Assembly: GCF_900106065.1 (NCBI RefSeq)
Contig: NZ_LT629796.1
Coordinates: 1,586,001 to 1,650,000 of the forward strand
DNA length: 64,000 nucleotides
Direction: 5' to 3'
Origin: Pseudomonas mandelii
Lineage (GTDB): Bacteria > Pseudomonadota > Gammaproteobacteria > Pseudomonadales > Pseudomonadaceae
How positions within the stretch are numbered: the first letter of the stretch is position 1; each line of letters opens with the position of its first letter. The translations under genes and the position numbers were made by a program. This document shows, one piece after another, positions 1 to 10,791 of the stretch. The notes below the pieces were generated by a model. The model was given only the letters and a program-made list of their open reading frames with translations. It was not told the origin of the DNA and did not search any database.

Positions 1-2374
1 CCTTGGCAGGACGACGACCGGTTTTTGCCGGTGCCGGTTCTGCTGCGGTTTTGGCCGATGTCTTGGCGGCTGGCTCGGTCTTTTCAGTTCCGCGCTTTTT
101 GCGGCCGATCGGCGCGCTGATGGTTTTTTCCGCCATCTCGAAGTCGATCTTGCGCTCGTCGAGGTCAACGCGCATCACGCGCACTTCAACGGTGTCGCCA
201 AGGCGGAAGCTGCGACCGGTACGCTCACCGGCGAGGCGGTGGTGCACAGGGTCGAAGTGGTAGTAATCGCCCGGCAGCGCGGTGACGTGCACCAGGCCTT
301 CGACGTAGATGTCGGTCAGCTCGACGAACAGACCAAAACCGGTCACTGCGGTGATCACACCCGGGAACGATTCGCCCACACGGTCTTTCATGAACTCGCA
401 CTTGAGCCAGTTCACCACGTCGCGGGTGGCTTCGTCGGCACGGCGTTCGCTCATCGAGCATTGCTCGCCGAGCTGTTCCAGCGCCGCTTCGTCGTATGGA
501 TAGATGCGCGCTTTCGGAATAGTCATCGCGCCGGCACGGCGAACGTGCGGGGTGTTCTGCTTGGAATGGATGACGCTGCGGATCGCCCGGTGCGTGAGCA
601 AGTCCGGGTAGCGGCGGATCGGCGAGGTGAAGTGGGTATAGGCTTCGTAATTCAGGCCGAAGTGGCCCTGGTTATCGGCGCTGTACACCGCCTGGCTCAA
701 CGAGCGCAGCATGACGGTCTGGATCAAGTGGAAATCCGGACGGTCCTTGATGCTGGCCAGCAAGGCCTGGTAATCCTTCGGCGACGGGCCGTCCTTGCCT
801 TTGTGCAAGGACAGGCCGAGCTCGCCGAGGAAGGCGCGCAGTTTTTCCAGACGCTCCGGTGGCGGACCGTCGTGGACGCGATACAGCGCAGGGATTTCGT
901 GCTTTTTCAGGAATTCGGCGGTGGCCACGTTGGCCGCCAGCATGCATTCCTCGATCAGTTTGTGCGCATCGTTACGCACGGTCGGACGGATTTCGGCAAT
1001 CTTGCGCTCGGTACCGAAAATGATCCGGGTTTCCTGCGTTTCGAAATCGATCGCGCCACGCACGTGACGAGCAGCCAGCAGCACTTTGTACAGTGCGTAA
1101 AGCTGCTTGAGGTGTGGCAGGACGTCGGTGTACTCGCCACGCAGCTGACGCGCTTCTGTGAGTTTCGGCGTTTCCAGCATCGCGCTGACCTTGTTGTAGG
1201 TCAGGCGGGCGTGGGAGTGAATCACCGCTTCATAGAAGCAGTAGTCGGTCATCTCGCCGGTTTTGGAGATGGTCATCTCGCAAACCATGGCCAGGCGATC
1301 GACGTGCGGATTCAGCGAGCACAGGCCGTTGGACAGCTGCTCCGGCAGCATCGGCACGACGCGCTCGGGGAAGTACACCGAGTTGCCGCGAACCTGGGAT
1401 TCGTTATCCAGTGCCGAACCGATCTTCACGTAGCTGGAAACGTCGGCAATCGCCACGTACAACTTCCAGCCGCCGGAGAACAGGCGCAGCTTGCCAGGCT
1501 TGGCTTCGCAGTAAACCGCGTCATCGAAGTCGCGCGCATCTTCACCGTCGATGGTCACGAACGGCAGATGACGCAGGTCGATGCGCTTCTCTTTGTCTTT
1601 CTCTTCAACTTCAGGCTTGAGCTTGGCGGCTTCTTTGAGCACCGCCTCGGGCCAGACGTGAGGAATATCGTAGGTGCGCAGGGCAACGTCGATTTCCATG
1701 CCCGGCGCCATGTAGTTGCCCACGACCTCGACCACGTCGCCTTGCGGCTGGAAGCGTGGGGTCGGCCAGTGCGTGATCTTCACTTCGACGAATTGACCGA
1801 TCTGCGCGTTGGCGTTACGACCCGGAGTGACCAGCACTTCTTGCTGGATCTTCGGATTGTCCGCCACCACGAAGCCGATACCGCCTTCTTCGAAGTAGCG
1901 ACCGACGATGGTCTCGTGGGCACGGGACACCACTTCGACGATCATGCCTTCGCGACGACCGCGACGGTCGAGGCCAGACACACGGGCCAGGGCTCGGTCA
2001 CCATCGAACACCAGGCGCATTTGCGCCGGGCTCATGAACAGGTCATCGCTGCCGTCGTCCGGGACCAGGAAGCCGAAGCCGTCACGGTGACCGCTGATGC
2101 GGCCCAGGATCAGGTCGAGCTTATCCACAGGCGCATAGGTGCCGCGACGGGTATAGATCAGTTGAGCGTCGCGCTCCATGGCGCGCAGGCGGCGACGCAG
2201 GGCTTCGATCTGGTCTTCCGTGGTCAGACCAAACTCTTCCACCAACTGCTCGCGGTTAGCAGGCGAACCCCGATCAGCAAGGTGCTGAAGGATCAGTTCG
2301 CGGCTAGGAATAGGGTTTTCATATTTTTCCGCTTCACGAGCGGCCTCGGGATCGAGGGACTGCCAATCGGCCAT
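1..2374 (-). CDS. rnr: Ribonuclease R, 3'-to-5' exoribonuclease (C-terminus cut by window edge)
   Basis: RNase R degrades structured RNA and takes part in rRNA and tmRNA quality control. The leftward frame starts at ATG 2374 (MADWQSLDPEAAREAEKYEN) and stays open to base 1. Order: N-terminal helix-turn-helix-like segment, cold-shock domains, the RNB catalytic domain with the acidic motif DGEDARDFDDAVY (metal ligands) and HFTSPIRRYPDL, then an S1 domain (FPGVITAVTGFGLFVELTDIYVEG) and the start of a Lys/Ala/Pro-rich basic tail, which is truncated. About 791 codons are present, against a usual 800-900 in pseudomonads. A divergent tRNA-Leu pair lies upstream. Identification is by motif order and is very secure; only the end is unknown. 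Confidence 0.97.
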   Translation of the reverse strand, partial: MADWQSLDPEAAREAEKYENPIPSRELILQHLADRGSPANREQLVEEFGLTTEDQIEALRRRLRAMERDAQLIYTRRGTYAPVDKLDLILGRISGHRDGFGFLVPDDGSDDLFMSPAQMRLVFDGDRALARVSGLDRRGRREGMIVEVVSRAHETIVGRYFEEGGIGFVVADNPKIQQEVLVTPGRNANAQIGQFVEVKITHWPTPRFQPQGDVVEVVGNYMAPGMEIDVALRTYDIPHVWPEAVLKEAAKLKPEVEEKDKEKRIDLRHLPFVTIDGEDARDFDDAVYCEAKPGKLRLFSGGWKLYVAIADVSSYVKIGSALDNESQVRGNSVYFPERVVPMLPEQLSNGLCSLNPHVDRLAMVCEMTISKTGEMTDYCFYEAVIHSHARLTYNKVSAMLETPKLTEARQLRGEYTDVLPHLKQLYALYKVLLAARHVRGAIDFETQETRIIFGTERKIAEIRPTVRNDAHKLIEECMLAANVATAEFLKKHEIPALYRVHDGPPPERLEKLRAFLGELGLSLHKGKDGPSPKDYQALLASIKDRPDFHLIQTVMLRSLSQAVYSADNQGHFGLNYEAYTHFTSPIRRYPDLLTHRAIRSVIHSKQNTPHVRRAGAMTIPKARIYPYDEAALEQLGEQCSMSERRADEATRDVVNWLKCEFMKDRVGESFPGVITAVTGFGLFVELTDIYVEGLVHVTALPGDYYHFDPVHHRLAGERTGRSFRLGDTVEVRVMRVDLDERKIDFEMAEKTISAPIGRKKRGTEKTEPAAKTSAKTAAEPAPAKTGRRPAK

Positions 2375-2535
2375 TAGAGAGTTTTCACCTTGTCTATATG
2401 CGGGTTAGTTTGGCATAGGCGTAATGAAACGGGAAATTTCAGGCTGCGACAGCCTATCTAAAGCCTTATATCGACAGCGCAAAGCTGATTTAAATGCCGC
2501 TGGTAAAATTTTCCAGGTTTTTTTGATGCCAGGGG

Positions 2536-2564
2536 TTTACAGTTAAAAAGACGCTCCGTATAGT
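2536..2564 (+). promoter_or_regulatory. Sigma-70 promoter of first tRNA-Leu
   Basis: TTTACA (2536-2541) and TATAGT (2559-2564) are separated by exactly 17 bp and followed by a GC-rich discriminator (GCGCGCC), as expected of a strong, stringently controlled stable-RNA promoter. The tRNA begins 36 bp after the -10 box. Confidence 0.8.
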
Positions 2565-2600
2565 GCGCGCCATCGACGACGCACTAGCGTTGCCGATACT

Positions 2601-2687
2601 GCCCAGATGGTGAAATTGGTAGACACGCCAGCTTCAGGTGCTGGTGACCGCAAGGTCGTGGAAGTTCGAGTCTTCTTCTGGGCACCA
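2601..2687 (+). tRNA. tRNA-Leu(CAG), copy 1
   Basis: This is an 87-nt class II tRNA with encoded CCA. The acceptor strands GCCCAGA (2601-2607) and TCTGGGC pair and are followed by ACCA. The anticodon stem CCAGC/GCTGG encloses the loop TTCAGGT, giving anticodon CAG, which reads CUG, the main leucine codon of GC-rich pseudomonads. A long variable arm follows, and GTTCGAGTC is the T loop. The sequence is identical to the copy at 2853-2939. Confidence 0.97.
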
Positions 2688-2726
2688 ATTACGAGCTTGA
2701 GATTAGATCAATTTCAAGGCTCACAC

Positions 2727-2750
2727 AAAAACCCGCGAAAGCGGGTTTTT
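2727..2750 (+). terminator. Intrinsic terminator of tRNA-Leu copy 1
   Basis: AAAAACCCGC and GCGGGTTTTT form a perfect hairpin with a GAAA tetraloop and a T run, 40 bp after the tRNA CCA end. It is nearly identical to the terminator of copy 2. Confidence 0.9.
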
Positions 2751-2789
2751 GCATTCTAAACATCTGATTTATTAAATCTAAATCAGGGG

Positions 2790-2818
2790 TTTACAGATCA
2801 AAACGCTCTCCGTATAGT
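2790..2818 (+). promoter_or_regulatory. Sigma-70 promoter of second tRNA-Leu
   Basis: TTTACA (2790-2795), a 17-bp spacer and TATAGT (2813-2818) repeat the promoter of the first copy, including the CAGGGG just upstream. The second tRNA therefore has its own transcription start instead of reading through from copy 1. Confidence 0.8.
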
Positions 2819-2852
2819 GCGCCACATCAACAGCGGCGACGCTGAAGATTAT

Positions 2853-2939
2853 GCCCAGATGGTGAAATTGGTAGACACGCCAGCTTCAGGTGCTGGTGAC
2901 CGCAAGGTCGTGGAAGTTCGAGTCTTCTTCTGGGCACCA
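2853..2939 (+). tRNA. tRNA-Leu(CAG), copy 2
   Basis: The 87 nt, including CCA, are base-for-base identical to the copy at 2601-2687 with the same CAG anticodon. The start-to-start distance is 252 bp. The whole promoter-tRNA-terminator cassette is duplicated, while the spacers between the parts have diverged. Confidence 0.97.
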
Positions 2940-2974
2940 ATTCAAATTCAAGGTTTCGATCTTGGATTTCACAG

Positions 2975-2996
2975 AAACCCGCGAAAGCGGGTTTTT
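2975..2996 (+). terminator. Intrinsic terminator of tRNA-Leu copy 2
   Basis: AAACCCGC, a GAAA loop, GCGGGTTT and a T run repeat the terminator found after copy 1. It separates the tRNA from the iron-transport genes downstream. Confidence 0.88.
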
Positions 2997-3097
2997 GCGT
3001 TTCTGGCATTTAAAAACTCCAAGCCATTACTCCTCCCTCGCCACAGAGATCGCACCCCCTCTAGCAAAACCCTCTGCGCCCCGCAAGGCGCACTTGA

Positions 3098-3123
3098 GAA
3101 ACAATATCGTTTATCATTGTTTC
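3098..3123 (+). promoter_or_regulatory. Putative Fur box upstream of the iron-binding protein gene
   Basis: GAAACAAT (3098-3105) and ATTGTTTC (3116-3123) form a perfect inverted repeat. The 19 bp at 3103-3121, read on the minus strand, match the Fur consensus GATAATGATAATCATTATC at about 13 of 19 positions. The site ends 35 bp before the start codon, a plausible place for iron-dependent repression. This is inference from the motif only. Confidence 0.6.
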
Positions 3124-3158
3124 AAGTTTTTGCAATGCGACAGTGAGGAACCCTGCGA

Positions 3159-4169
3159 ATGATGTTTCGAAATACCCTGCGCCGCGGCCTGACCTTCACC
3201 CTGCTCGGCCTGGCACTCGCCACTCCCCTCACCCAGGCTGCTGATCCAGTTTCCCTGACCCTCTACAACGGCCAACACAAGGAAGTCGGCGACGCCATCG
3301 CCAAAGCCTTCGAGGCCAAGACCGGCATTCACGTCAACGTGCGCAAAGGCAGCAGCAATCAGCTCGCCAGCCAGGTCGTCGAAGAAGGCGACCGCTCTCC
3401 CGCCGATGTGATCTACACAGAAGAATCGCCTCCGCTGAACAAACTCGGCGAACAGGGCCTGCTGGCCAAGACCGACGCAGCCACCCTCGCCGTTCTGCCG
3501 AAAGACTACGTCGCCGGTAATGGCACCTGGATCGGCATCACCGCCCGGGTCCGCGTGGTCGCTTTCAACCCGAAACTGATCGATGAAAAAGACCTGCCCA
3601 AGTCGGTGATGGAATTCTCCGATCCGAAATGGCAAGGCAAGGTCGGTTTCGTGCCTACCAGCGGCGCGTTCCAGGAACAGGCCGTGGCAATCATCAAAGT
3701 GCATGGCATGGACGCGGCCGAAGAATGGCTGACCGGCCTGCGCGCGTTCGGCAAGACTTACAGCAACAACATGGTTGCGCTGAAAGCGGTGGAAAACGGC
3801 GAAGTCGCCACCGTGCTGGTGAACAACTACTACTGGTTCGCCTTGCAACGGGAAAAAGGCCAGCTCGACTCGAAACTGCATTACTTCACCGGCGGCGACG
3901 TCGGCGGCTTGATCACTGTTTCCAGCGCCGCCGTGCTGAAATCCAGCAAGCATCCAAAAGAAGCCCAGCAATTTCTCGCCTACATGGCCAGCGAAGAAGG
4001 TCAGCGCGTGATCACCCAGACCACCGCCGAATACCCGCTGCACAAAGGCATGGAATCGGATCGCGGTCTCAAGCCGTTCAGCGAACTGGAGGCACCGAAA
4101 GTCACCCCGGCCGACCTCGGCAACGCCGAAGAAGCCCTGGACCTGGAACGTGACGTTGGCTTGAACTGA
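3159..4169 (+). CDS. Periplasmic iron(III)-binding protein of ABC importer (FbpA/HitA type)
   Basis: The protein captures ferric iron in the periplasm and delivers it to a FbpB-type permease. It has 336 residues with a Sec signal peptide (about residues 1-27, cleavage near TQA-AD). The mature part starts VSLTLYNGQHKEVGDAIAKAFEAKTG, typical of the family, and the adjacent tyrosines Y224-Y225 in VNNYYWF correspond to the iron-binding tyrosine pair of FbpA. GAGGAA lies 8 bp before ATG 3159; a second in-frame ATG follows directly. The permease gene overlaps the stop (TGATG). A Fur-like palindrome upstream fits iron repression. Thiamine or another small ligand cannot be fully excluded, but the Tyr pair favours iron. 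Confidence 0.9.
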   Translation: MMFRNTLRRGLTFTLLGLALATPLTQAADPVSLTLYNGQHKEVGDAIAKAFEAKTGIHVNVRKGSSNQLASQVVEEGDRSPADVIYTEESPPLNKLGEQGLLAKTDAATLAVLPKDYVAGNGTWIGITARVRVVAFNPKLIDEKDLPKSVMEFSDPKWQGKVGFVPTSGAFQEQAVAIIKVHGMDAAEEWLTGLRAFGKTYSNNMVALKAVENGEVATVLVNNYYWFALQREKGQLDSKLHYFTGGDVGGLITVSSAAVLKSSKHPKEAQQFLAYMASEEGQRVITQTTAEYPLHKGMESDRGLKPFSELEAPKVTPADLGNAEEALDLERDVGLN

Positions 4170-5734
4170 TGAGCGCATCGTTATCCGCCCCCGCCTCGCG
4201 CGGGGGTTACGTGCCACGGCGCAAGCGGCCGTCGATCTGGCTGCTGCTGCCGGTTTTGCTGCTGGTGGTGCTCAGCCTTTTGCCGCTGGTGTATGTCGGG
4301 CTCAAGACCTGGCAGGCCGGCTGGGCCGAGGCGCTGCATTTGCTGTGGCGGCCTTATGTGTTCGGGCTGCTGCGCAATACGTTGGCGCTGATGATCGGCG
4401 TGACCGTCGCCTGCGGCGTGATCGGTTTGTCCCTTGCCTGGCTGCTGGAACGCAGCAATCTGCCGGGACGGCGAGTGTGGGGCGTTATCCTGTGCTTGCC
4501 GTTCGCCGTGCCGGCGTTCGTCAGCAGTTTTACCTGGGTATCCCTGAGCGCGCATTTCGAAGGCCTGGGCGGGGCGATCCTGGTGATGACCCTGTCCAAG
4601 TACCCACTGATCTTTCTGCCCGTTGCAGCAACCCTGCGCAACCTCGATCCGTCCCTGGAAGAGTCAGCCCGCACGCTGGGACAGAATCGGTGGGGCGTGT
4701 TTTTCAGGATTACCCTCCCCCTGCTTTGGCCGTCCCTGCTTGCAGGTTCGCTGTTGATTGCCCTGCACATGCTGGTGGAGTTCGGCGCCCTGTCGATCAT
4801 CGGCCTGCAAACCTTTACCACCGCGATTTATCAGCAGTTCGAACTGGAATTCAGCAACGCCAACGCGGCGATGCTGTCGGCGGTGCTTCTGGCGCTGTGC
4901 CTGGTGCTGTTGTGGCTTGAGTTGCGAGTACGCGGCAAAGGCCGGCACGTGCGCACCGGCCAGGGCGCAGCGCGGCAGGCGGAACAGGTTCGACTGGGGC
5001 CGTGGACGGTTGCCGGACAGGTTTACTGCCTGGCATTGGCAATCATCGGCAGCGGCATTCCGCTGGGGATGCTGGCGTACTGGCTGGCGGTAGGTTCGTC
5101 GGCAGCATTCCCGGTGGCAGCAATCAGCGAAGCGCTACTGTCATCCCTGGCGTTGTCGCTGGGTGGCGCTGCACTGTGCCTGGTGCTGGCGGTGCCGGTG
5201 GGATTGCTGGTGGTGCGGCACAAAGGCCGGCTGGCGATCTGGGCCGAGCGCTTGCCCTATCTGCTGCACGCACTGCCAGGCTTGGTGATTGCGCTGACGC
5301 TGGTGTATTTCGCCCTGCATTACGTGCCGGTGCTGTACCAGACTTCGGCACTGCTGCTGATCGCTTATGCGCTACTGTTTTTGCCATTGGCGCAGGCACC
5401 GATTCGCACGGCGCTGAACAAGGCCGCGCCGCAACTGGAAGAGGCGGCACGCACGCTGGGGGCATCGTCTTTCAGTGCGTTTTGCCGGGTGACGCTGCCG
5501 ATCATCTTTCCAGCACTGGGTGCAGCGTTTGCGCTGGTGTTTCTGGATGCGATGAAGGAGCTGACGGCGACGCTGCTGTTGAGTCCGACCGGGCTCAATA
5601 CGCTGGCGACGGAGGTTTGGGCGCATACCGCGAACGTGGAGTTCGCGGCAGCGGCGCCTTATGCGGCGTTGTTGATTCTGGTGTCGGGGCTGCCGGTTTA
5701 CCTGTTAACAACCCGGATGTATTTGAGCCGTTGA
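4169..5734 (+). CDS. Iron(III) ABC transporter permease (FbpB type)
   Basis: This inner-membrane permease has 521 residues and about 12 hydrophobic segments in two homologous halves. Each half carries the ATPase-contacting EAA loop: EESARTLGQNRWGVFFRITL near residue 164 and EEAARTLGASSFSAFCRVTL near residue 425. Its ATG shares one base with the stop of the binding-protein gene (TGATG), so the two are translationally coupled. No ATPase gene (fbpC) follows: a REPIN and an oppositely oriented chemoreceptor end the unit, so the nucleotide-binding subunit must be encoded elsewhere or shared. Confidence 0.93.
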   Translation: MSASLSAPASRGGYVPRRKRPSIWLLLPVLLLVVLSLLPLVYVGLKTWQAGWAEALHLLWRPYVFGLLRNTLALMIGVTVACGVIGLSLAWLLERSNLPGRRVWGVILCLPFAVPAFVSSFTWVSLSAHFEGLGGAILVMTLSKYPLIFLPVAATLRNLDPSLEESARTLGQNRWGVFFRITLPLLWPSLLAGSLLIALHMLVEFGALSIIGLQTFTTAIYQQFELEFSNANAAMLSAVLLALCLVLLWLELRVRGKGRHVRTGQGAARQAEQVRLGPWTVAGQVYCLALAIIGSGIPLGMLAYWLAVGSSAAFPVAAISEALLSSLALSLGGAALCLVLAVPVGLLVVRHKGRLAIWAERLPYLLHALPGLVIALTLVYFALHYVPVLYQTSALLLIAYALLFLPLAQAPIRTALNKAAPQLEEAARTLGASSFSAFCRVTLPIIFPALGAAFALVFLDAMKELTATLLLSPTGLNTLATEVWAHTANVEFAAAAPYAALLILVSGLPVYLLTTRMYLSR

Positions 5735-5740
5735 GATCGC

Positions 5741-5833
5741 CATCGCGAGCAGGCTCACTCCCACATTTGATCTGAGGTGGTCACAAATTCTGTGCCCACC
5801 CACAAACCCGTGGGAGCGCGCCTGCTCGCGATG
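5741..5833 (+). repeat. REPIN (inverted pair of REP sequences)
   Basis: CATCGCGAGCAGGCTCACTC at 5741 is answered by the inverse GAGCGCGCCTGCTCGCGATG ending at 5833, with about 45 bp of loop. This is the CGCGAGCAGGCTCGCTCCCAC REP family of P. fluorescens. It sits between two convergent genes, where it may stop transcription from both sides. Confidence 0.85.
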
Positions 5834-5857
5834 ACGTCAGCTCAACCAATACAAATC

Positions 5858-7792
5858 TTACGCCCTGAACTGCCCCAGGCTCGCCTTCAGCTGCGCCGCC
5901 AACCCATCCAGCACCTTGCCGCTGGCCGTGGTTTCCACCACCGCCTGAGCCGCTTTCTCAGCCTGTGCATGAATCGTCTCAACCCGACCCCGCACCGCCT
6001 GCGCACCTTGCGCCTGATGCGCCGCTGCCTGGGTCGCCAGACCAATCGCCGCATGCACCTGCTCGACCGATGCCTGCACCGATTGCTGCAACCGTGCGCT
6101 GTCACGCAATACCAGCAAACCTTCATTGGCCTGACGCCCGGCCTGGCCGATCGCTGCCACCGCTTCACGTGCACCTTGCTGCAAGGCCACGATGTGCGCC
6201 TGGATGTCGCCGGTGGAGCTTTGAGTCTTGCTCGCCAACGCCCGGACTTCGTCCGCCACCACCGCAAAGCCGCGACCGGTTTCGCCGGCACGCGCCGCTT
6301 CGATGGCGGCGTTCAGTGCCAGCAGGTTGGTTTGCTCGGCGATCCCGTGAATCACCGTCAGCACCACTTCAATCTGCTCGCTCTGCTGCGCCAGACGCTC
6401 GATGACTTTCGCCCCGGTATCGACCTGCCCGGCCAACGCCTCGATCAGGCTACCGACCTTCGCCGAAGTTCGAGTGTTCTCATCGGTGGCCGAACGAATA
6501 TCCACCACTTGCTGCAACGCAGCCTGCATGGCGTTGCTTTCCGATTGGGCTTCATCGGCCATCTGCGACAACGCGCGCAGGCTCTCAGCCACTTCATCAC
6601 GCTGCATGCCCGCCGCCGCATCAGCTCCGGCATTGCGCAGGGTCATGGCGCCGATTTCCACACCGGTACGCTGGGCCACATCGCCCGCTTCGCGCACGAT
6701 CGGCTGCAACTTATCCACAAAGCGGTTGACCGCCGCGGCCATATCGCCGATCTCATCTTTGCTATTGATCTGCACGCGCTTGGTCAGGTCGCCCTCACCC
6801 GCCGCCAGGTCATCCATGGCGGCGATGAGCATTTTCAAGCGATTGACCACGCGACGGCCCAGCACCACCGCGAGCAACAGCAGCACACCGCAACCGACCA
6901 GCGCCAGAAACATCCCGATGCGCCAGCGTAACGTCGCCGCAGCTTCCTGCACGGTGCTGGTGGTGTTGGCTTTCATTTCAGAGGCCGTAGCCTGCGCAGA
7001 CGTCAGACGCGCACGCATCGCCGTGGCGCTGTCGGCGGCCGCGCCTTTTAGGCTGTCGCCAACCAGTTGATCTCCGCTGGCGATCAGCGCCGCAAAACGT
7101 TTATCCAGGGCCGCCAGATCAGTTTCCACCGAGGCGGTCGAGACACCCATCAAGACCTTGCCGATTTCCACGCCGTTGGGGTTGATCGATGCTTCGAGGT
7201 AGTAGACCGATGGATCGTTCTTCGCCGCGTCCAGCACTTTGTCCAGCGCACGCTCGCCCTGGCCTTTCTCCAGCAGCGCCTTGTTGATCGGGTTTTCGCG
7301 GTTGAGGTAGCGCGTCAGGTGCTGACCCGTCGCGTCGTCATACACCACGAACAACACGTTGGGATTGCGCTGGGCCCGGCGGGCAAATTCGGACAGGGTT
7401 GGAACGTCGCTGTCCCACATGGCACGCGGAGCGACCGAGGCCAGCAGTTGCGCCATGTCGTTGGCCGAATCCTTGAGATCCTTTTCCAACGTTGCACGCA
7501 ATTGCACCTGCTCGTCTTTCAATCGCGTAGACAAGCCGGCAGTGAGTCGCTGACGGGTGCTGGTAGAGAGGTTGTCCAGGCTCGACGTGACTTCACGCCC
7601 CGCCTGCTCAAGCTCTCCAGACAGTTTTTGGCTGTCGACACCCAGACGCACACCAAGATCAGCCTCAAGCGCAGTCACCGTGCTCCGAGTCAGAGCAACA
7701 GCCACCAGCACCTGCACCAAAAGGGCGATACCAAGGGTAACGAACACAGGCCGCAACAAACGGCTTTGTAACAATGAGAGAACGGCCGACAC
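5858..7792 (-). CDS. Methyl-accepting chemotaxis protein
   Basis: This inner-membrane chemoreceptor signals to CheA/CheW. I chose GTG 7792 ([17 protein letters not shown]) because GAGGGA lies just upstream; a longer frame from GTG 7834 would add 14 residues. The 644 residues comprise TM1 (about 15-35), a long periplasmic helical domain, TM2 ([23 protein letters not shown]), a HAMP domain ([20 protein letters not shown]) and a cytoplasmic signalling domain with the invariant hairpin [19 protein letters not shown]. No C-terminal CheR pentapeptide is seen (ends ASLGQFRA). The ligand is unknown. It stands alone between a REPIN and purA. Confidence 0.93.
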   Translation of the reverse strand: MSAVLSLLQSRLLRPVFVTLGIALLVQVLVAVALTRSTVTALEADLGVRLGVDSQKLSGELEQAGREVTSSLDNLSTSTRQRLTAGLSTRLKDEQVQLRATLEKDLKDSANDMAQLLASVAPRAMWDSDVPTLSEFARRAQRNPNVLFVVYDDATGQHLTRYLNRENPINKALLEKGQGERALDKVLDAAKNDPSVYYLEASINPNGVEIGKVLMGVSTASVETDLAALDKRFAALIASGDQLVGDSLKGAAADSATAMRARLTSAQATASEMKANTTSTVQEAAATLRWRIGMFLALVGCGVLLLLAVVLGRRVVNRLKMLIAAMDDLAAGEGDLTKRVQINSKDEIGDMAAAVNRFVDKLQPIVREAGDVAQRTGVEIGAMTLRNAGADAAAGMQRDEVAESLRALSQMADEAQSESNAMQAALQQVVDIRSATDENTRTSAKVGSLIEALAGQVDTGAKVIERLAQQSEQIEVVLTVIHGIAEQTNLLALNAAIEAARAGETGRGFAVVADEVRALASKTQSSTGDIQAHIVALQQGAREAVAAIGQAGRQANEGLLVLRDSARLQQSVQASVEQVHAAIGLATQAAAHQAQGAQAVRGRVETIHAQAEKAAQAVVETTASGKVLDGLAAQLKASLGQFRA

Positions 7793-7897
7793 TTGGAATC
7801 CCTCTGCTTTGGCGCCATTAAATTGATGGCGCACTGGAAGCGATGCTTTTATTCAACATCACAGCAAAGGTCATGCCGTCCGGCAGGTATAAACGAC

Positions 7898-7921
7898 AAA
7901 GGGCCCAATCAAGGGCCCTTT
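7898..7921 (-). terminator. Intrinsic terminator of purA
   Basis: AAAGGGCCC (7898-7906) and GGGCCCTTT (7913-7921) form a 9-bp hairpin 21 bp past the purA stop. The T-rich side on the minus strand is short, so termination efficiency is uncertain. Confidence 0.7.
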
Positions 7922-7942
7922 GCTTTCTACATCAACAACTTA

Positions 7943-9289
<1,347 letters not shown>

Positions 9290-10477
9290 TCAAGAAGCCA
9301 GTGGCGATACTTGCCAAAGCCCGTTCTGCTGAATCAATTGCCGGTCGCAGTCCGCTTCACGGGCGGCGGCCAAAGGTTGTCCAGGCAACGCCTGAACGAC
9401 ACGCTGACCCTCACTGCGCAACTGACAAACCTGCTGCCAGAGTGCCGCATCCGTACTGTCAGGCATCCAGATACCGCCAGACGGTAGCTTGATCTCAGCA
9501 CGCCCCAGGGTCACCAGGGTTTTCAAATCGGTGGAGAAGCCGGTTGCCGGACGAGCGCGACCGAAGTCGGCGCCGATGTCGTCGTAACGACCGCCCTGGG
9601 CAATGGACTGGCCAACACCCGGTACGAACACCGCGAACACCACACCGGTGTGGTAGTGATAGCCGCGCAACTCGCCCAGGTCGAAATAAAGCGGTAACTC
9701 CGGGAAACGCGTGGACAGACGCTCGGCAATCGCCAGCAAATCGTCCAGCGCCGCCAGAACCGGCGCTGGCGCATGCGCCAGACGCTCGCGAGCAGCGCTC
9801 AATACTTCACGGCCGCCACACAGATCGACCAACGCGCGCAACATGCCCGACAGATCGGCAGGCAAGCCTTCGGTCAAGGTAATGACCTCGTCGATGGCCT
9901 TGCGTTGCAACGCATCGAACAACTGCTGCTCAACTTCGCCAGACAGACCGGCCGCACGGGCCAGGCCGCGGTAGATGCCGACATGACCGAGGTCCATGTG
10001 CACATCCGGCACATCGGCCAGTTGCAGCATGGCCAGCATCAGGCTGATGACTTCCACGTCGCTGCTCGGGCTGGCATCGCCATACAACTCGGCGCCCAGC
10101 TGGATCGGGCTGCGTGAGGACGACAGGGCGCGCGGCTGGGCATGCAGCACGCTGCCGGCATAGCACAGGCGGCTCGGGCCTTCACGGCGCAGGGTGTGCG
10201 CATCGATGCGCGCCACTTGCGGCGTGATGTCGGCACGGAACCCCATCTGCCGGCCCGATTGCGGGTCGATGACCTTGAAGGTCCGCAGATCGAGGTCCGA
10301 GCCCGCGCCGGTCAGCAGGGATTCCAGGTACTCGATATGGGGAGTCACGACAAACTCGTAACCCCAGCTCTGGAACAGATCCAACACCTGACGACGCGCG
10401 ACTTCAATGCGCGCCGCCTCTGGTGGCAGTACTTCTTCGATGCCATCTGGCAGCAGCCAGCGGTCTACCGTTGCCAT
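9290..10477 (-). CDS. hisZ: ATP phosphoribosyltransferase regulatory subunit HisZ
   Basis: HisZ is a histidyl-tRNA synthetase paralogue that forms an octamer with short-form HisG and makes it feedback-sensitive in the first step of histidine synthesis. The 395 residues begin [21 protein letters not shown]. Class II synthetase-like motifs include [12 protein letters not shown] (motif 2 region) and [21 protein letters not shown] with QGGRYDDI, but the C-terminal anticodon-binding domain of true HisRS is missing, as expected for HisZ. It is followed by purA; upstream lies the hflC terminator. Confidence 0.96.
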   Translation of the reverse strand: MATVDRWLLPDGIEEVLPPEAARIEVARRQVLDLFQSWGYEFVVTPHIEYLESLLTGAGSDLDLRTFKVIDPQSGRQMGFRADITPQVARIDAHTLRREGPSRLCYAGSVLHAQPRALSSSRSPIQLGAELYGDASPSSDVEVISLMLAMLQLADVPDVHMDLGHVGIYRGLARAAGLSGEVEQQLFDALQRKAIDEVITLTEGLPADLSGMLRALVDLCGGREVLSAARERLAHAPAPVLAALDDLLAIAERLSTRFPELPLYFDLGELRGYHYHTGVVFAVFVPGVGQSIAQGGRYDDIGADFGRARPATGFSTDLKTLVTLGRAEIKLPSGGIWMPDSTDAALWQQVCQLRSEGQRVVQALPGQPLAAAREADCDRQLIQQNGLWQVSPLAS

Positions 10478-10681
10478 TACGCCATTCCCCTATGATCCGG
10501 GCGGCCAGCCGTTGGGCGAGCCTTGAGTGAAGCAGAAAATGGTCGGCGCATGTGCAAACCACGCGCATAAACAACGTGGCGAAAAGCCTGAAACCGGCTT
10601 CGCCAACCACTTTCCTCGAAAAACCTGTCGAGTCATTCAACTCGGGCGCCCGCTAAAAACAGCAATCAAACGTGCAGACGC

Positions 10682-10705
10682 AAAAAAGCCGGGAATTTCC
10701 CGGCT
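10682..10705 (-). terminator. Intrinsic terminator of the hfl cluster; rest of the hflC-hisZ gap holds no gene
   Basis: AGCCGGGAA/TTCCCGGCT is a perfect palindrome with a run of six T on the minus strand, about 90 bp past hflC. A second GC hairpin (CCCCGCC 10739-10745 / GGCGGGG 10763-10769) lies between it and hflC. I see no convincing gene in 10478-10791. The DUF2065 (YjeT-like) gene often found here is absent. Confidence 0.88.
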
Positions 10706-10791
10706 GCCGCATCATACACACGTTTTCCCAAAGGATCACCCCGCCCGAGGCTTTAGCCGCCAGGCGGGGGATGATTCAGGTCAACGTCGTA

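Noticed and set aside
239..2377. 712-codon open frame on the plus strand
   Set aside because: Exact antisense of rnr. Long shadow frames are expected from the GC-biased third positions; no domain or ribosome-binding site.
10404..10640. 78-codon minus-strand frame upstream of hisZ
   Set aside because: Overlaps the hisZ start in another frame and lacks the hydrophobic pattern of DUF2065.
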